Below, piece by piece: positions 8,768 through 17,687 of a stretch of DNA of 64,000 nucleotides (position 1 is its first letter; each line of letters starts with the position of its first letter). The position numbers were made by a program, and so were the translations under genes. This stretch comes from Acidobacteriaceae bacterium. GTDB lineage: Bacteria; Acidobacteriota; Terriglobia; Terriglobales; Acidobacteriaceae. The notes below the pieces were generated by a model. It was not told the DNA's origin. It ran no database searches and saw only the letters and a program-made list of their open reading frames with translations. Where the stretch lies: assembly GCA_021323655.1 (NCBI GenBank), contig JAJPKO010000047.1:62001-126000 (forward strand), read 5' to 3'.

Positions 8768-11700
8768 CTAGTGGGTAGAATTCACGTTCGCTACTTGCAC
8801 CGCATTGTTTTTCTTCAGCCTGAACTCAGCGCCAGCTTCCTGCATCGCACGCGCCACTGCCGGCCAGTCGTCCAGATCTGTGGCAAATATCTTTGCCACC
8901 ATATGGCTCGTCAGATCGGGCACTAGTTCATTCAGCATTGCCGGAGAGTAACCCGCCTCATCTGCGAGCCGTGCCCAGTACAAATTGCTTGACTCCCACG
9001 ACTCTCCAAACAGGCGGTAAGAATAGCCTCCGAACACTGGAAACGGTTTTTCATTCAGCAGTTCGCGCCTGTAATTCCCTGTCAGTGTAGGGTGAGGCAC
9101 TCCGAAGTCTTTTGAAATCTTCTCGAGGTTCGTATCTGCCGGGTCTTTCTGGCAAAGCGCAGCCAGCTCCTGGCTGACCGGCCCTGTAGCGGCCCCGTCT
9201 GCGGGAAATTTCTTCATAAATCCGGCAGCCAGGTAAAAATCATCTGCCGGCAGTATCGGAGGCCGCAACGCGTCCAGAGCTTCGGGACGCTGTAATGCCT
9301 GCTCTACCTGCCATACACGCTGTGGCGACATCCTCTCCGACAGCACCTCGACCACCTTGGCGCGAAGCGATGGATTCGATGCCGCAGCCCGCAGGATCTC
9401 TTCGCCCGCTTCCTGGTAAAGCGCAACCGCATGCAGCTCACGCGGACTCACTCTCCACCAGCGCGACAATGTTGCATCCACCAGCAGATTCGGCACCATT
9501 TCCTTCCAGATCAGCGCCTGCACATTTTCCGGCGAGATAAAGTCTTCTTCCACCGTCGCCAGCGCATAAGGCAGGTCAGCCAGCGACCCCATCAGATAGG
9601 CCCCTCCGCCCGCAGGCGTCCCTACGCCAATCAGGTCCGGAGGTCCCCACAGCTGGTCTGCGCCAATAATCGTGATTCCGGCAAAATCATGCGACCGCAC
9701 GAACAGAGGGTTATTGTGCAGGATCTGCGCGCCCGGCGGCTCATAGTAGGCATAGTTCAGGCCCACCAGCGTGTCTCGCAGGAATGGAGCAAGCTGTCCC
9801 CGCGCCGCTTCCAGTTGCGCCGGAGAAGGTGACGCCTTGATCAGTTTCGCCAGGTCTGTCTTGGCCTGCAGCTCCGCGTGACGGCTGCTGTACACCACCG
9901 GAGACCACTCCACCTTTTCACTCTTGGTAAAGATAGGTCGCGGCAGTTCAAAATCTTTCAGCTGGTTCGCCAGCGCCAGCATCCGCTCGCTGTCGCCCTT
10001 CCCCTGCGCCATCTGGTGCAGGCCATCGCCCAGCGCGAACAGGGTGTCCAGTGAAGCCAGACGCTGGTCATCCAGCACGGCATTCACCTTCGCCGCCATG
10101 TCGTCGCGCACACGCCGAGCATCCGGCGTCTCTTGCTGCGGACCTGCCAGCAACGCAATCACATCGTTCTGCGAGTACTCCGCATTTCCCGTGGCCGCCA
10201 GCATCAGCCCGTTCAGCGAATTACGCGCCGCATCAAAAAGCTGCGGTGAGCTGGATATCTTCGCAAACGGCCCGACCACGCTCTGCCACGACGCGCTCAT
10301 CTTCGCCGCAGGAATCTCTCCCTGCCGTGCCATGATCTGCCAGAGCCCTACATTGGCCTGGAACGCGCCCAGCGTATTCGCACGCAGCGAGGGATTCGAT
10401 ATCTTATCAATCGTCTCTGCTACATTCACGAAGTTGAAAATAGAGGTATCATCCAGTTCCGGAAATTCCGAGAAAACCGGGTACCAGCTCTTGAACTGCG
10501 AATACTTGTTCGCAATCAGCCGCACCGCGCCGTCCGAGAGACGCTTGTCCTGTCCCCGTCCCGCATCAATCTGCGACAGCGTCAGATAAATCTGCACCGG
10601 TCCTCTGTCCGTTTCCACACGCGAAAAAGCAACCAGCCCTTCCAGCAGTTGCTCCGGGCTGTTCCAGCCGCGCGACCGGTGCGCCCAGTCACGGACAAAC
10701 TTCGTTTCGTCTCGCTGGTTCAGAATCTCCTGCCAGATCTGCAAATTTCCCGGAACATACGGCTGTCCATTCTGGTCCCACCTCAGTTGGCTATACAGAA
10801 TCAGCAACTCTGGGCCTTTTCTGAAAACACCTCTCGTGGCCGCAGGGTCAGGACCAAGTGAACGATAGGCTTCATACAGGTGTTTCAGCCGCGCAGGCTC
10901 TGTAAGCCGCGCCTGCTGCCCTGCATCCACACGCGACAGAACATCAAAGTAAACCGCCAGCCAGCCCTTATCACGCGCTACCAGATGGCTGACGAAATCT
11001 CCCGGCGAATGCGGACTTGCACCCACCAGCTCTTTCCATCCCTGTTCCGCGCTGGTGCCTCCGGGGACCAACACGCGCCCACCGCGGATCGCAATCTGGC
11101 TGCCATAAAAATCAAGCACTGCCGCGTAAGGAAGCAGCCGCTTCAATCCCGGCGAATGCCGCAGTGCCTCCCGTGTCTCAGCGTCATTCTTCGCCAGTGC
11201 CGAATAGAGTCGCGCCACGTCCGGATCATGAATCAGCACATCCAGCAGGTCCGTCATGCCCTTCTTTCGCCACGCACTGATGCCCGCCCAGTCGCTCTCA
11301 TGGAAAAGTACCGGCACTCGACTTACCGGATACGCGTAGAAAAACGGCTTGTCCTGCTGCAGGTCCTGCTCCAGTTGCGTCAATGGAAAGCCGGAATCAA
11401 TCGTAAGAAACGCGCGCTCCGGATTCGCCGTCATCAGGTACGCGCTCTTCTGGCCGCAACTGCCATGGAGCTGATACCCAAGCACCTGCAGCAACTCTCT
11501 TGCCTGGTCGCAGTTCGCCATATGGATCGTGCCATCCGGCCCTGCCATCGCCTCCAGTTCCCTTGCCTGGTGCACATAACGGTCAAGCAGGCGCAGAAAC
11601 TCCGTTTCCGCGCCATCTTCATGGCCCCGCAGGTATACATTTCGCGCCAGCAGCGGCACTACATCCTCAGGCTGTATCTTCTGGCTGATGCCTGCCATTC

Positions 11701-11878
11701 GCAGGAACGAGCGCAATGGCCCGGGAATGGTAATCACATCGCCCGGAGGGGCCGCTAACGTTTTGCTCGCCGGCTCCGTCTCAGGATTAGGTGTGGTGGA
11801 AACCTGCTGCGCGGACGCGTAGCAGCACAGGGACACAAAAAGCGTGACAAACGCCCGGACGCATAGATGAAACCGCAT
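8768..11878 (-). CDS. Large secreted protein of unknown function (1036 residues)
   Basis: ATG 11878, preceded by GGAAGGGG, gives a 1036-residue protein. Its signal peptide is MRFHLCVRAFVTLFVSLCC with predicted cleavage after CYASA. The rest is soluble, mostly alpha-helical in appearance, with no transmembrane segment. It is poor in Cys, so no multi-disulfide domain is likely. No catalytic motif is recognised. The segments PGDVITIPGPLRSFLRMAGIS and LLARNVYLRGHEDGAETEFL resemble N-termini of long hypothetical proteins that I associate with Acidobacteria, but the family is unnamed to me. It lies 21 bp upstream of the VWFA-related gene on the same strand, so the two exported proteins may be co-transcribed. 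Confidence 0.85.
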   Translation of the reverse strand: MRFHLCVRAFVTLFVSLCCYASAQQVSTTPNPETEPASKTLAAPPGDVITIPGPLRSFLRMAGISQKIQPEDVVPLLARNVYLRGHEDGAETEFLRLLDRYVHQARELEAMAGPDGTIHMANCDQARELLQVLGYQLHGSCGQKSAYLMTANPERAFLTIDSGFPLTQLEQDLQQDKPFFYAYPVSRVPVLFHESDWAGISAWRKKGMTDLLDVLIHDPDVARLYSALAKNDAETREALRHSPGLKRLLPYAAVLDFYGSQIAIRGGRVLVPGGTSAEQGWKELVGASPHSPGDFVSHLVARDKGWLAVYFDVLSRVDAGQQARLTEPARLKHLYEAYRSLGPDPAATRGVFRKGPELLILYSQLRWDQNGQPYVPGNLQIWQEILNQRDETKFVRDWAHRSRGWNSPEQLLEGLVAFSRVETDRGPVQIYLTLSQIDAGRGQDKRLSDGAVRLIANKYSQFKSWYPVFSEFPELDDTSIFNFVNVAETIDKISNPSLRANTLGAFQANVGLWQIMARQGEIPAAKMSASWQSVVGPFAKISSSPQLFDAARNSLNGLMLAATGNAEYSQNDVIALLAGPQQETPDARRVRDDMAAKVNAVLDDQRLASLDTLFALGDGLHQMAQGKGDSERMLALANQLKDFELPRPIFTKSEKVEWSPVVYSSRHAELQAKTDLAKLIKASPSPAQLEAARGQLAPFLRDTLVGLNYAYYEPPGAQILHNNPLFVRSHDFAGITIIGADQLWGPPDLIGVGTPAGGGAYLMGSLADLPYALATVEEDFISPENVQALIWKEMVPNLLVDATLSRWWRVSPRELHAVALYQEAGEEILRAAASNPSLRAKVVEVLSERMSPQRVWQVEQALQRPEALDALRPPILPADDFYLAAGFMKKFPADGAATGPVSQELAALCQKDPADTNLEKISKDFGVPHPTLTGNYRRELLNEKPFPVFGGYSYRLFGESWESSNLYWARLADEAGYSPAMLNELVPDLTSHMVAKIFATDLDDWPAVARAMQEAGAEFRLKKNNAVQVANVNSTH

Positions 11879-12156
11879 GGCCCAACGCCCCTTCCAGGAC
11901 TTTTGAGAGCAGCCGAGGGAGTGTGCAGACAGCGCCATCCAATCCAGGAGACACTGCCAGTGGCCTTCTGAATTCAGGATTTAATTTATGCGACTGTCTC
12001 GCAGTCCTTTCCTTGTTCGGAGAGCATAATACCATTCACGTCAACCATCCACGTGAGTTTCAGGCCACTCTGATTTTGTAAGACGAACAACGCCTTTCAG
12101 ACAGCTGTAATCTGGCGTGACTTGGCAGCGCAGAAGACGGCCATGGGTAAAGATCA

Positions 12157-13032
12157 TCACCCCAGCACGACAATCGGCTGAAACAGCGTTCCCGCAATCC
12201 GGCGCCCGATCGCAATCAGCCTCGTCTGTCCCTCAAATACCTTCACCAGTGCGGATTGTGAAAACTCAGGAAGATTCACCGCTACCCCATTCCGAATCCT
12301 GCTCGCGGAAAAAACATCAGCCGTAACGGAGGGTAAATCTGGCAGAAGCGTCCTCGGATGAGGCATTCTTTCGCTCAGCGCCCCCTTGGCCGCCAGTGCC
12401 TCTGCTTCTGCAAGCCCGATGGCATTCTCTATCTCGAACGGCCCTGCCGCAATGCGGCGCAGACTGGCCAGATGCCCCCCGCAGCCCAGCGCCCGCCCAA
12501 GTTCGTGGGCCACACTCCGCACGTATCCGCCTGAAGAAACCGTCATGAGAAATGCCGCAATGTCCCCTTCGAACGAAGTGATTTCAAATCTGTGGATCGT
12601 AATCGGGACCGGCTTGAGCTTTGGCTCTTCTCCGGCGCGCGCCAGTTTGTACGCAGGCTTTCCCGCAATCTTTTTGGCCGAAAACGGAGGCGGCATCTGT
12701 TCGACTTCCCCCTGGAAACGCGAAGCAGCAGACCGCACCTGATCGAGCGTGAGGAAAACATCAACGGCACCGCCAGCCGGCTGACCTTCTGCGTCATAGG
12801 TGTCTGTCGCAAATCCAAACCGAATCGTGCCGGTATAAGTCTTTTTTAAAGGGCCAAAGAATTGCGCCAGCCGGGTAAATTTCCCCAGCAGAAGCGGAAG
12901 CACCCCCGTGGCCATCGGATCCAGCGTCCCCAGATGGCCAATCGAGCGTTCACCCGTAGCGCGGCGCACGCGGGCCACAACATCATGCGATGTCATACCC
13001 GTAGACTTGTCTACAATCAACAGCCCGTTCAC
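12157..13032 (-). CDS. truB: tRNA pseudouridine(55) synthase
   Basis: Forms pseudouridine at position 55 in the T-loop of tRNAs. The 291-residue protein begins MNGLLIVDKSTGMTSHDVV, the family N-terminus. The catalytic aspartate is Asp38 in HLGTLDPMATGVLP. Further motifs are YTGTIRFGFATDTYDAEG and GGYVRSVAHELGRALG. The C-terminal part (about 225-291) is a divergent PUA-like tail. In many bacteria truB follows rbfA and nusA, but here it stands between a 218-bp gap and folE (41 bp upstream, same strand), so it could be expressed with the pteridine genes. Confidence 0.96.
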   Translation of the reverse strand: MNGLLIVDKSTGMTSHDVVARVRRATGERSIGHLGTLDPMATGVLPLLLGKFTRLAQFFGPLKKTYTGTIRFGFATDTYDAEGQPAGGAVDVFLTLDQVRSAASRFQGEVEQMPPPFSAKKIAGKPAYKLARAGEEPKLKPVPITIHRFEITSFEGDIAAFLMTVSSGGYVRSVAHELGRALGCGGHLASLRRIAAGPFEIENAIGLAEAEALAAKGALSERMPHPRTLLPDLPSVTADVFSASRIRNGVAVNLPEFSQSALVKVFEGQTRLIAIGRRIAGTLFQPIVVLG

Positions 13033-13073
13033 CTGATTACTATAGCTGTCCAGCTGTCCGCGCCCTGTGGAAT

Positions 13074-13688
13074 TCAGAACCCGTTCTGCGTGCGCTCGCG
13101 CACCAGCGTCAGAAACTCATTGCGCGTATTCTGCTTCTGGAAGACTCCAACCATGGCCGAGGTCACCGTCGAGGAGTGCTGCTTCTCCACTCCGCGCATC
13201 ATCATGCAAAGATGCCGCGCCTCAATCACCACGCCCACACCCTGCGGTTGAATGGTTTCCTGAATGGCATCAGCAATCTGGCGTGTCATGCGTTCCTGCA
13301 CCTGCAAACGCCGGCCAAACACCTCGACAAGACGTGGGATCTTGCTCAACCCGATGACCTTGCCATTCGGAATATAAGCAACATGGACCTTCCCGAAGAA
13401 CGGAAGCATATGGTGCTCGCAGAGGGAGAACATCTCAATGTCCTTCACGATCACCATCTCGTCGTAATCCACATCGAAAAGCGCTCCGCGCAGGATCTCC
13501 GTAGGGTTCTCCCGGTAACCCTTCGTCAGAAACGTCAGTGCCCGCTCTACGCGCTCCGGCGTGCGCAGCAGCCCGTCGCGAGTGGGGTCTTCATCAAAAC
13601 GGCGCAGAATTTCCCGGTATATGTCCCGTGTAGATATGTTTTCAAGGCCCGCTTCCATCGACTTGCGAATCACTGCCGGTTTTGCCAT
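13074..13688 (-). CDS. folE: GTP cyclohydrolase I, type IA
   Basis: Converts GTP to 7,8-dihydroneopterin triphosphate, the entry step for folate, queuosine and tetrahydrobiopterin. The 204-residue protein has the zinc ligands Cys90 and His93 in [10 protein letters not shown] and Cys161 in RHLCMMMRG. Other signatures are the [12 protein letters not shown] segment and [17 protein letters not shown]. The start overlaps the end of the upstream PTPS paralogue by 19 bases, so the three pteridine genes form one translationally linked unit on the minus strand. This suggests that its product feeds the adjacent PTPS enzymes. Confidence 0.97.
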   Translation of the reverse strand: MAKPAVIRKSMEAGLENISTRDIYREILRRFDEDPTRDGLLRTPERVERALTFLTKGYRENPTEILRGALFDVDYDEMVIVKDIEMFSLCEHHMLPFFGKVHVAYIPNGKVIGLSKIPRLVEVFGRRLQVQERMTRQIADAIQETIQPQGVGVVIEARHLCMMMRGVEKQHSSTVTSAMVGVFQKQNTRNEFLTLVRERTQNGF

Positions 13689-14125
13689 GTCTGTTCTCTT
13701 CCTTGTCTCGCTCTGCGCCCGTCCACTGGATACTCAAAGAAGTTATTGCTGGTTTCCTCAATCCGAACGCGCACCACCTCTGCTTCATCGAACGCGGCCT
13801 TCAGCAAGCGGTATACCTCCATACATAGATTCTCCGTAGTTGGCACGCGCTCCTGAAAAAGAGGGTCGAAATTCAGATTGGCATGGTCAAAGCGCCCGAC
13901 TACTTCCCTCTTCACGCACTCATCCAGGTCCACTAGATTGCACACCATCCCTGTTTCCGCTGCTACCTGCCCGCCTACCGTCACTTCAATCACATAATTG
14001 TGCCCATGCCCATGCGGGTTATTGCACTTGCCGTAGATGGCCTGGTTCTCTTCCGCGCTCAATCCATTAGAATGCAGCCGATGCGATGCGCTCAATCGGT
14101 AGCGCCGTGAAAAATACGCCCTCAT
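13670..14125 (-). CDS. 6-pyruvoyl-tetrahydropterin synthase/QueD family protein, copy A
   Basis: Member of the T-fold PTPS/6-carboxytetrahydropterin synthase family, acting on dihydroneopterin triphosphate. It has 151 residues. Zinc ligands are His15 (LSASHRL), His40 and His42. The motif reads [13 protein letters not shown], with the catalytic Cys34 conserved. The Asp-His pair is in RFDHANLN and the pterin-binding Glu in RIEETSN. The [13 protein letters not shown] block is very close to that of animal PTPS. The C-terminal tail ([17 protein letters not shown]) is basic and not typical. It overlaps copy B by 4 bases upstream and folE by 19 downstream. QueD versus biopterin-type activity cannot be resolved by eye. 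Confidence 0.9.
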   Translation of the reverse strand: MRAYFSRRYRLSASHRLHSNGLSAEENQAIYGKCNNPHGHGHNYVIEVTVGGQVAAETGMVCNLVDLDECVKREVVGRFDHANLNFDPLFQERVPTTENLCMEVYRLLKAAFDEAEVVRVRIEETSNNFFEYPVDGRRARQGREQTWQNRQ

Positions 14126-14532
14126 GGCTCACCATAGTAGTCGGCAAAAAGGTCCGGCATCTCATACACGCGCACCCTGTGCAGCCTCGCCCCGGGAATC
14201 TTCCCCTCCAGCCGCTTCCACACTGCAATGGCAATGTTCTCGGTCGTAGGAATGGCCCTGGCAAACTCGGGAACTTCTTTGTTCAGGTGCCGATGGTCAT
14301 AAACGCTCACCACTTCGCGCTCCATCACGTCCTTCAGCTGCTTCAGGTCCACAACAAAGCCCGTGCTCCCGTCCACATCTCCGGCCACCGTGACCTCCAG
14401 TGTGTAGTTATGCCCATGGCCGTTCCTGTTGGCGCACTTTCCAAATACGCGCTCATTCTCTTCCGCAGACCACGCGTCGTTCCAGTAGTAATGCGATGCG
14501 GAAAATTCAGCTTTTCTGGTCAGTAAAATCAT
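14122..14532 (-). CDS. 6-pyruvoyl-tetrahydropterin synthase/QueD family protein, copy B
   Basis: Second PTPS-family protein, 136 residues from ATG 14532 (MILLTRKAEFSASHYYW). An upstream in-frame start at 14586 would add a non-family extension. Zinc ligands are His14, His39 and His41, with catalytic Cys33 in GKCANRNGHGHNY. The Asp-His pair is in VYDHRHLNK and Glu in RVYEMPD. All catalytic positions are therefore kept, but it differs from copy A through most of its length, so this is an old duplication or independent acquisition rather than a recent tandem copy. Its stop overlaps the start of copy A (ATGA), indicating translational coupling. First gene of the pteridine cluster. Confidence 0.9.
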   Translation of the reverse strand: MILLTRKAEFSASHYYWNDAWSAEENERVFGKCANRNGHGHNYTLEVTVAGDVDGSTGFVVDLKQLKDVMEREVVSVYDHRHLNKEVPEFARAIPTTENIAIAVWKRLEGKIPGARLHRVRVYEMPDLFADYYGEP

Positions 14533-14592
14533 CGTTGATTCAGCATCCCAAATCTGTCGTCCACAGCAGAGTCCAAGGCCAGACATCGCTTC

Positions 14593-15630
14593 TTACCAGG
14601 TTCCGCCCGCATACTCTCTGCCCTTCCAGACTACGCGTTTCGTTACATAATGGTCGAACCAGCTCCGCCACAGCAGCCAGATAAACAACGGCAGCGCAAA
14701 CACACTCAGCAGACAATCGCCCAGTGGAAAATTCGACTTCATCACACGCCGGTAAAAGCGCACCAGCGTCCGTAGCCATATCAACAGAATCAGCAATCGC
14801 GCGGTCAACCACGGCATTGCAGGACTCAGTGGCCAGCGGAAATACCACGCCAGCACCGGTAGTCCACACAGCAACAGCACATCCAGCACCTTCCAGGCCG
14901 CCGTCGTTAGCGTGTTGCTGAACAGCAGCGCCAGATTTTTCCTCCAGCCCTCGCACATCTGCCCAAAGCTGCGGTACATTCGCGTGCTCAACGCGTCAGG
15001 AGCATAGCGGAAGCGCAGCCCCAGCTTGCGCCGTTTCACCGTATAGGCAAGGTCCACGTCTTCCAGAATGGACTTCGCCACTGCCTCATGACCGCCAATC
15101 TGGAAATAAGCGTCGCGCCGCACCAGTAGAAACTGCCCATTCGCCGCCGCCACTCTCGATTCCGGATCAGACACCTTCGCCGGAGGATATGCCAGCGCCA
15201 GCTCACTGAAGACCAGCGGCATCAGCGCCCTCTGCCAGAAGCCGGTAACAATCTGCCGTGGCGAATAGGAAAGCATCGCCACTTCATGCTTTTCCGCCTC
15301 ATGCAGAGCGCGTCGCAGGTCGCCCGGCTCGTGGACCGTATCAGCATCCGTAAACAGCAGCCACTTCCCTTGCGCTTCTCTCGCCGCCGCCCAGACGGCG
15401 TTCGCCTTGCCCGTCCACCCCTTTTCCGGTGTGGGAGCACTCAGCACCGTAACGCCGCTATGACCTGTCGCAATCTCCCGTGTCCTGTCAGTCGAGTGGT
15501 CGTCCACCACCAGAAGCTCCCAGTCGCGGCCCAGCATCCAGCCTTCTTCAGATTGCGGCACCAGCGAATCCAGGCACGCGCCCAGACAATCTTCTTCATT
15601 TCGCGCAGGGACAATAACCGTAAGTTCCAA
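14593..15630 (-). CDS. Family 2 glycosyltransferase, HpnB/CrtQ-like
   Basis: Inverting GT-A glycosyltransferase with C-terminal membrane segments. From a TTG at 15630, preceded by GGGAG at good distance, it has 345 residues beginning with ELTVIVPARNEED. The nucleotide-binding DDHSTDRT, the metal-binding FTDADTVHEP (DxD), the acceptor motif ILEDVDLAY and GWRKNLAL mark the GT2 fold. EKGWTGKANA and the C-terminal VWKGREYAGG are typical of the hopanoid-associated HpnB and carotenoid CrtQ-like groups. Three hydrophobic segments lie at about 240-265, 270-290 and 310-330. A longer reading from TTG 15663 would include the putative -10 box. The acceptor is unknown, and no hopanoid genes are nearby. 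Confidence 0.85.
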   Translation of the reverse strand: MELTVIVPARNEEDCLGACLDSLVPQSEEGWMLGRDWELLVVDDHSTDRTREIATGHSGVTVLSAPTPEKGWTGKANAVWAAAREAQGKWLLFTDADTVHEPGDLRRALHEAEKHEVAMLSYSPRQIVTGFWQRALMPLVFSELALAYPPAKVSDPESRVAAANGQFLLVRRDAYFQIGGHEAVAKSILEDVDLAYTVKRRKLGLRFRYAPDALSTRMYRSFGQMCEGWRKNLALLFSNTLTTAAWKVLDVLLLCGLPVLAWYFRWPLSPAMPWLTARLLILLIWLRTLVRFYRRVMKSNFPLGDCLLSVFALPLFIWLLWRSWFDHYVTKRVVWKGREYAGGTW

Positions 15631-15646
15631 GTACGCTCCCGTATTT

Positions 15647-15652
15647 ATTATA
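15647..15652 (-). promoter_or_regulatory. Putative -10 box (TATAAT) of the glycosyltransferase gene
   Basis: On the minus strand, TATAAT is followed by AAATACGGGAGCGTAC and then the TTG start. A start of transcription about 7 bases downstream would give a short leader that still holds the GGGAG ribosome site. The -35 region is weak (GTGACT-like at 15 bp), so the box is plausible, not proven. Confidence 0.35.
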
Positions 15653-15684
15653 GAAATGTGCAAAGCCAGTCACGTTTTCAGCAG

Positions 15685-16188
15685 ATGCTCCATGCCTTGA
15701 ACAGTCCTCGCACATGGATATTTCTGTGTCTGCTCCTGACGATCCCGACTGGCTGCGACCGCGGCTCCCATCCTTCTCAGCTCGCAACCAGCGCTCCCGA
15801 CTTCACCATCACCGACGGCCCGCAAACCATCCATCTCAGCGATTACCGCGGCAAAATCGTCGTCCTCAATTTCTGGGCCTCCTGGTGCGCGCCTTGTATT
15901 GAAGAACTGCCCTCATTGAATGCTCTGCAAAAGCAGATGCCCCAGATCGTGGTCCTCGGCGTAAACTTCAACGACGACCTCGCTTCCTACCATCAGTTCC
16001 TCACCGACCACCACGTACAGTTTCAGACCATCCACGACGAATCGCAGCGCAGCAATCTCGCCTTTGGTACGACCCGCCCGCCCGAGACGTACATCATTGA
16101 TTCCCATGGCATAATCCGCCGGAAGTTCATCGGCCCCCAGGATTGGACCAGCCCCGAAATCATAAATTATTTGAGAAATCTTTCTTAG
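15685..16188 (+). CDS. TlpA/ResA-like thioredoxin-fold lipoprotein
   Basis: Periplasmic thiol-disulfide oxidoreductase of the TlpA/ResA group, typically reducing apocytochrome c or other secreted proteins. From ATG 15685 it has 167 residues. The signal segment is TWIFLCLLLTIPTGC, a lipobox with Cys24 as lipidation site, so it is probably membrane-anchored. The active site is WCAPC (Cys68, Cys71) in NFWASWCAPCIEELPS. The cis-Pro region is in TTRPPETYIID. Open frame continues upstream to 15286, but that part is antisense to the glycosyltransferase and lacks the signal peptide at its start. It is divergent from the glycosyltransferase, 55 bp apart, and 37 bp upstream of sppA. Confidence 0.92.
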   Translation: MLHALNSPRTWIFLCLLLTIPTGCDRGSHPSQLATSAPDFTITDGPQTIHLSDYRGKIVVLNFWASWCAPCIEELPSLNALQKQMPQIVVLGVNFNDDLASYHQFLTDHHVQFQTIHDESQRSNLAFGTTRPPETYIIDSHGIIRRKFIGPQDWTSPEIINYLRNLS

Positions 16189-16225
16189 ACTGCCGCGACT
16201 GCCAGTAAGTGCTACACTCGCCCCT

Positions 16226-17134
16226 ATGAGCGAAGATAAACGCCGTTCCGGTTGGTTCTGGTTTCTCGTTGGTGGCGGACTGTTTGTTGCCTTTATCATT
16301 GTGGTCGGGCTGCTCGGCTATGCTGCCGTGAAAGCAGTCGGAGGAGACACCAGCTTTTCCGATAACAGCATCGGTGTCATTGATATTAATGGGGTCATCG
16401 TCTCTGCCGACAAAACTGTGGACCAGTTGCGCAAGTTCGATCAAGACGACTCCATCAAGGCCATCATCCTGCACATCAATTCCCCCGGCGGAGGCGCCGC
16501 CGCATCGCAGGAGATTTACAACGAGGTCCTCCACATTCGCAATGAAAAGAAGAAGCCCGTCGTCGCTTCCATTGAAAGCATGGGCGCCAGCGGGGCCTAC
16601 TACATCGCCTCCGGCGCAAACAAAATCTATGCGAATGACGCCAGCATCGTCGGTTCCATCGGCGTCATCATGGAATGGACCAACTACGGCGACCTGCTGA
16701 AATGGGCCAAAATGAGGCCCGTCATCATGAAGGCCGGATCACTCAAAGACGCCGGCTCCCCTGTCCGTGAAATGACCCCGGAAGAACGCGCTTATTTCCA
16801 GGGTTTGCTCGACAATATGCATGCCCAGTTCATCCACGATGTCTCCCAGGGACGTGGCATTCCTGAAGCCACTCTTACCCCCCTCGCTACCGGACAGGTG
16901 TGGACCGGCCAGCAGGCCCTCCCCCTGCATCTGATTGATAAACAAGGTGGCTTTCGCGACGCCTTGCTCGATACAGCTAGGCAGGTGGGCATTTCCGGCG
17001 AGCCAAATGTGGTAAAACCCCCGAAAAGAGGCCCTTCTCTGCTCGACCTGATCACTACGGATGCAAGCGACCTCTGGCCCAACCCGGAAAAGTTGCTTGA
17101 AAAAAATGCAGGCTTCTATTTTCTTTGGAAATAG
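16226..17134 (+). CDS. sppA: Signal peptide peptidase SppA, short form
   Basis: Inner-membrane serine protease degrading remnant signal peptides. It has 302 residues with one N-terminal membrane anchor (about 9-36). The S49 domain has INSPGGGAAAS (85-95), the catalytic Ser122 in ESMGASGAYYIAS and the general-base Lys174 in KAGSLKDAGSPVREM. The length fits the short, single-domain SppA (Bacillus type), not the 67-kDa tandem form. The gene follows the TlpA-like lipoprotein by 37 bp and precedes the HU/IHF gene by 65 bp, all on the plus strand. Confidence 0.95.
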   Translation: MSEDKRRSGWFWFLVGGGLFVAFIIVVGLLGYAAVKAVGGDTSFSDNSIGVIDINGVIVSADKTVDQLRKFDQDDSIKAIILHINSPGGGAAASQEIYNEVLHIRNEKKKPVVASIESMGASGAYYIASGANKIYANDASIVGSIGVIMEWTNYGDLLKWAKMRPVIMKAGSLKDAGSPVREMTPEERAYFQGLLDNMHAQFIHDVSQGRGIPEATLTPLATGQVWTGQQALPLHLIDKQGGFRDALLDTARQVGISGEPNVVKPPKRGPSLLDLITTDASDLWPNPEKLLEKNAGFYFLWK

Positions 17135-17199
17135 GGGTAAATTTGTTGCATCTATTATAGTTAACAGGCGTACTCTATTTCTTTGGAGCGAGACTGGCC

Positions 17200-17511
17200 A
17201 TGACGAAAGCAGATTTGGTGGAGGAAGTGACCCAGCTAGGCGATCTGACGCGGCGGGACGGTGAGGTCATTGTAGACACAATTTTTGAGTCCGTGATTCA
17301 GGCGCTCAGAGCGGGAGACAAAATCGAAATACGCGGATTTGGCAGTTTCCGCATCCGCCAGCGCAAGCCGCGTACCGGGCGCAACCCCAAAACCGGGGCC
17401 AAAGTGGAAGTCCCCGCCAAACGTGTCCCTTATTTCAAACCCAGCAAAGAATTGCGCGACCTTGTAAACCCGAAGGATGAAGCAGCCGCTTCAGGGCCAT
17501 CCGCGGAATAA
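17200..17511 (+). CDS. HU/IHF family DNA-binding protein
   Basis: Small histone-like protein that bends DNA as a dimer. The 103 residues start MTKADLVEEVTQLGDLTR, preceded by GGAGCGAG. The family signature IRGFGSFRIRQRKPRTGRN spans about 46-64, followed by GAKVEVPAKRVPYFKPSKELRD with the conserved proline near the intercalating tip. A 12-residue acidic C-terminal tail (PKDEAAASGPSAE) is extra. HU and IHF subunits cannot be separated reliably here. An AT-rich stretch (17145-17185) just upstream is the probable promoter area. A hairpin follows 20 bp after the stop. Confidence 0.94.
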   Translation: MTKADLVEEVTQLGDLTRRDGEVIVDTIFESVIQALRAGDKIEIRGFGSFRIRQRKPRTGRNPKTGAKVEVPAKRVPYFKPSKELRDLVNPKDEAAASGPSAE

Positions 17512-17530
17512 CGGACGCCTTTCCACCATA

Positions 17531-17558
17531 CCCACCCTTTCAACAAGTGAAGGGTGGG
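17531..17558 (+). terminator. Hairpin downstream of the HU/IHF gene
   Basis: CCCACCCTTTCA (17531-17542) pairs with TGAAGGGTGGG (17548-17558) around a 5-base loop, with one unpaired base. It is placed 20 bp after the stop codon. It lacks a T run (TTCCTCC follows), so it may be an extragenic palindrome that also slows transcription. Confidence 0.4.
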
Positions 17559-17687
17559 GTTCCTCCTCTGAAATGTTCGCGACTCCCTGTCACCTGCGCA
17601 TCGCAGAGACCTCTTACCCAAACTCGCGTTCCACCGCAGCCGCCAGCACCGCATCGCATCCAGATAGCGCACCGGAGCGCTAGGGCC

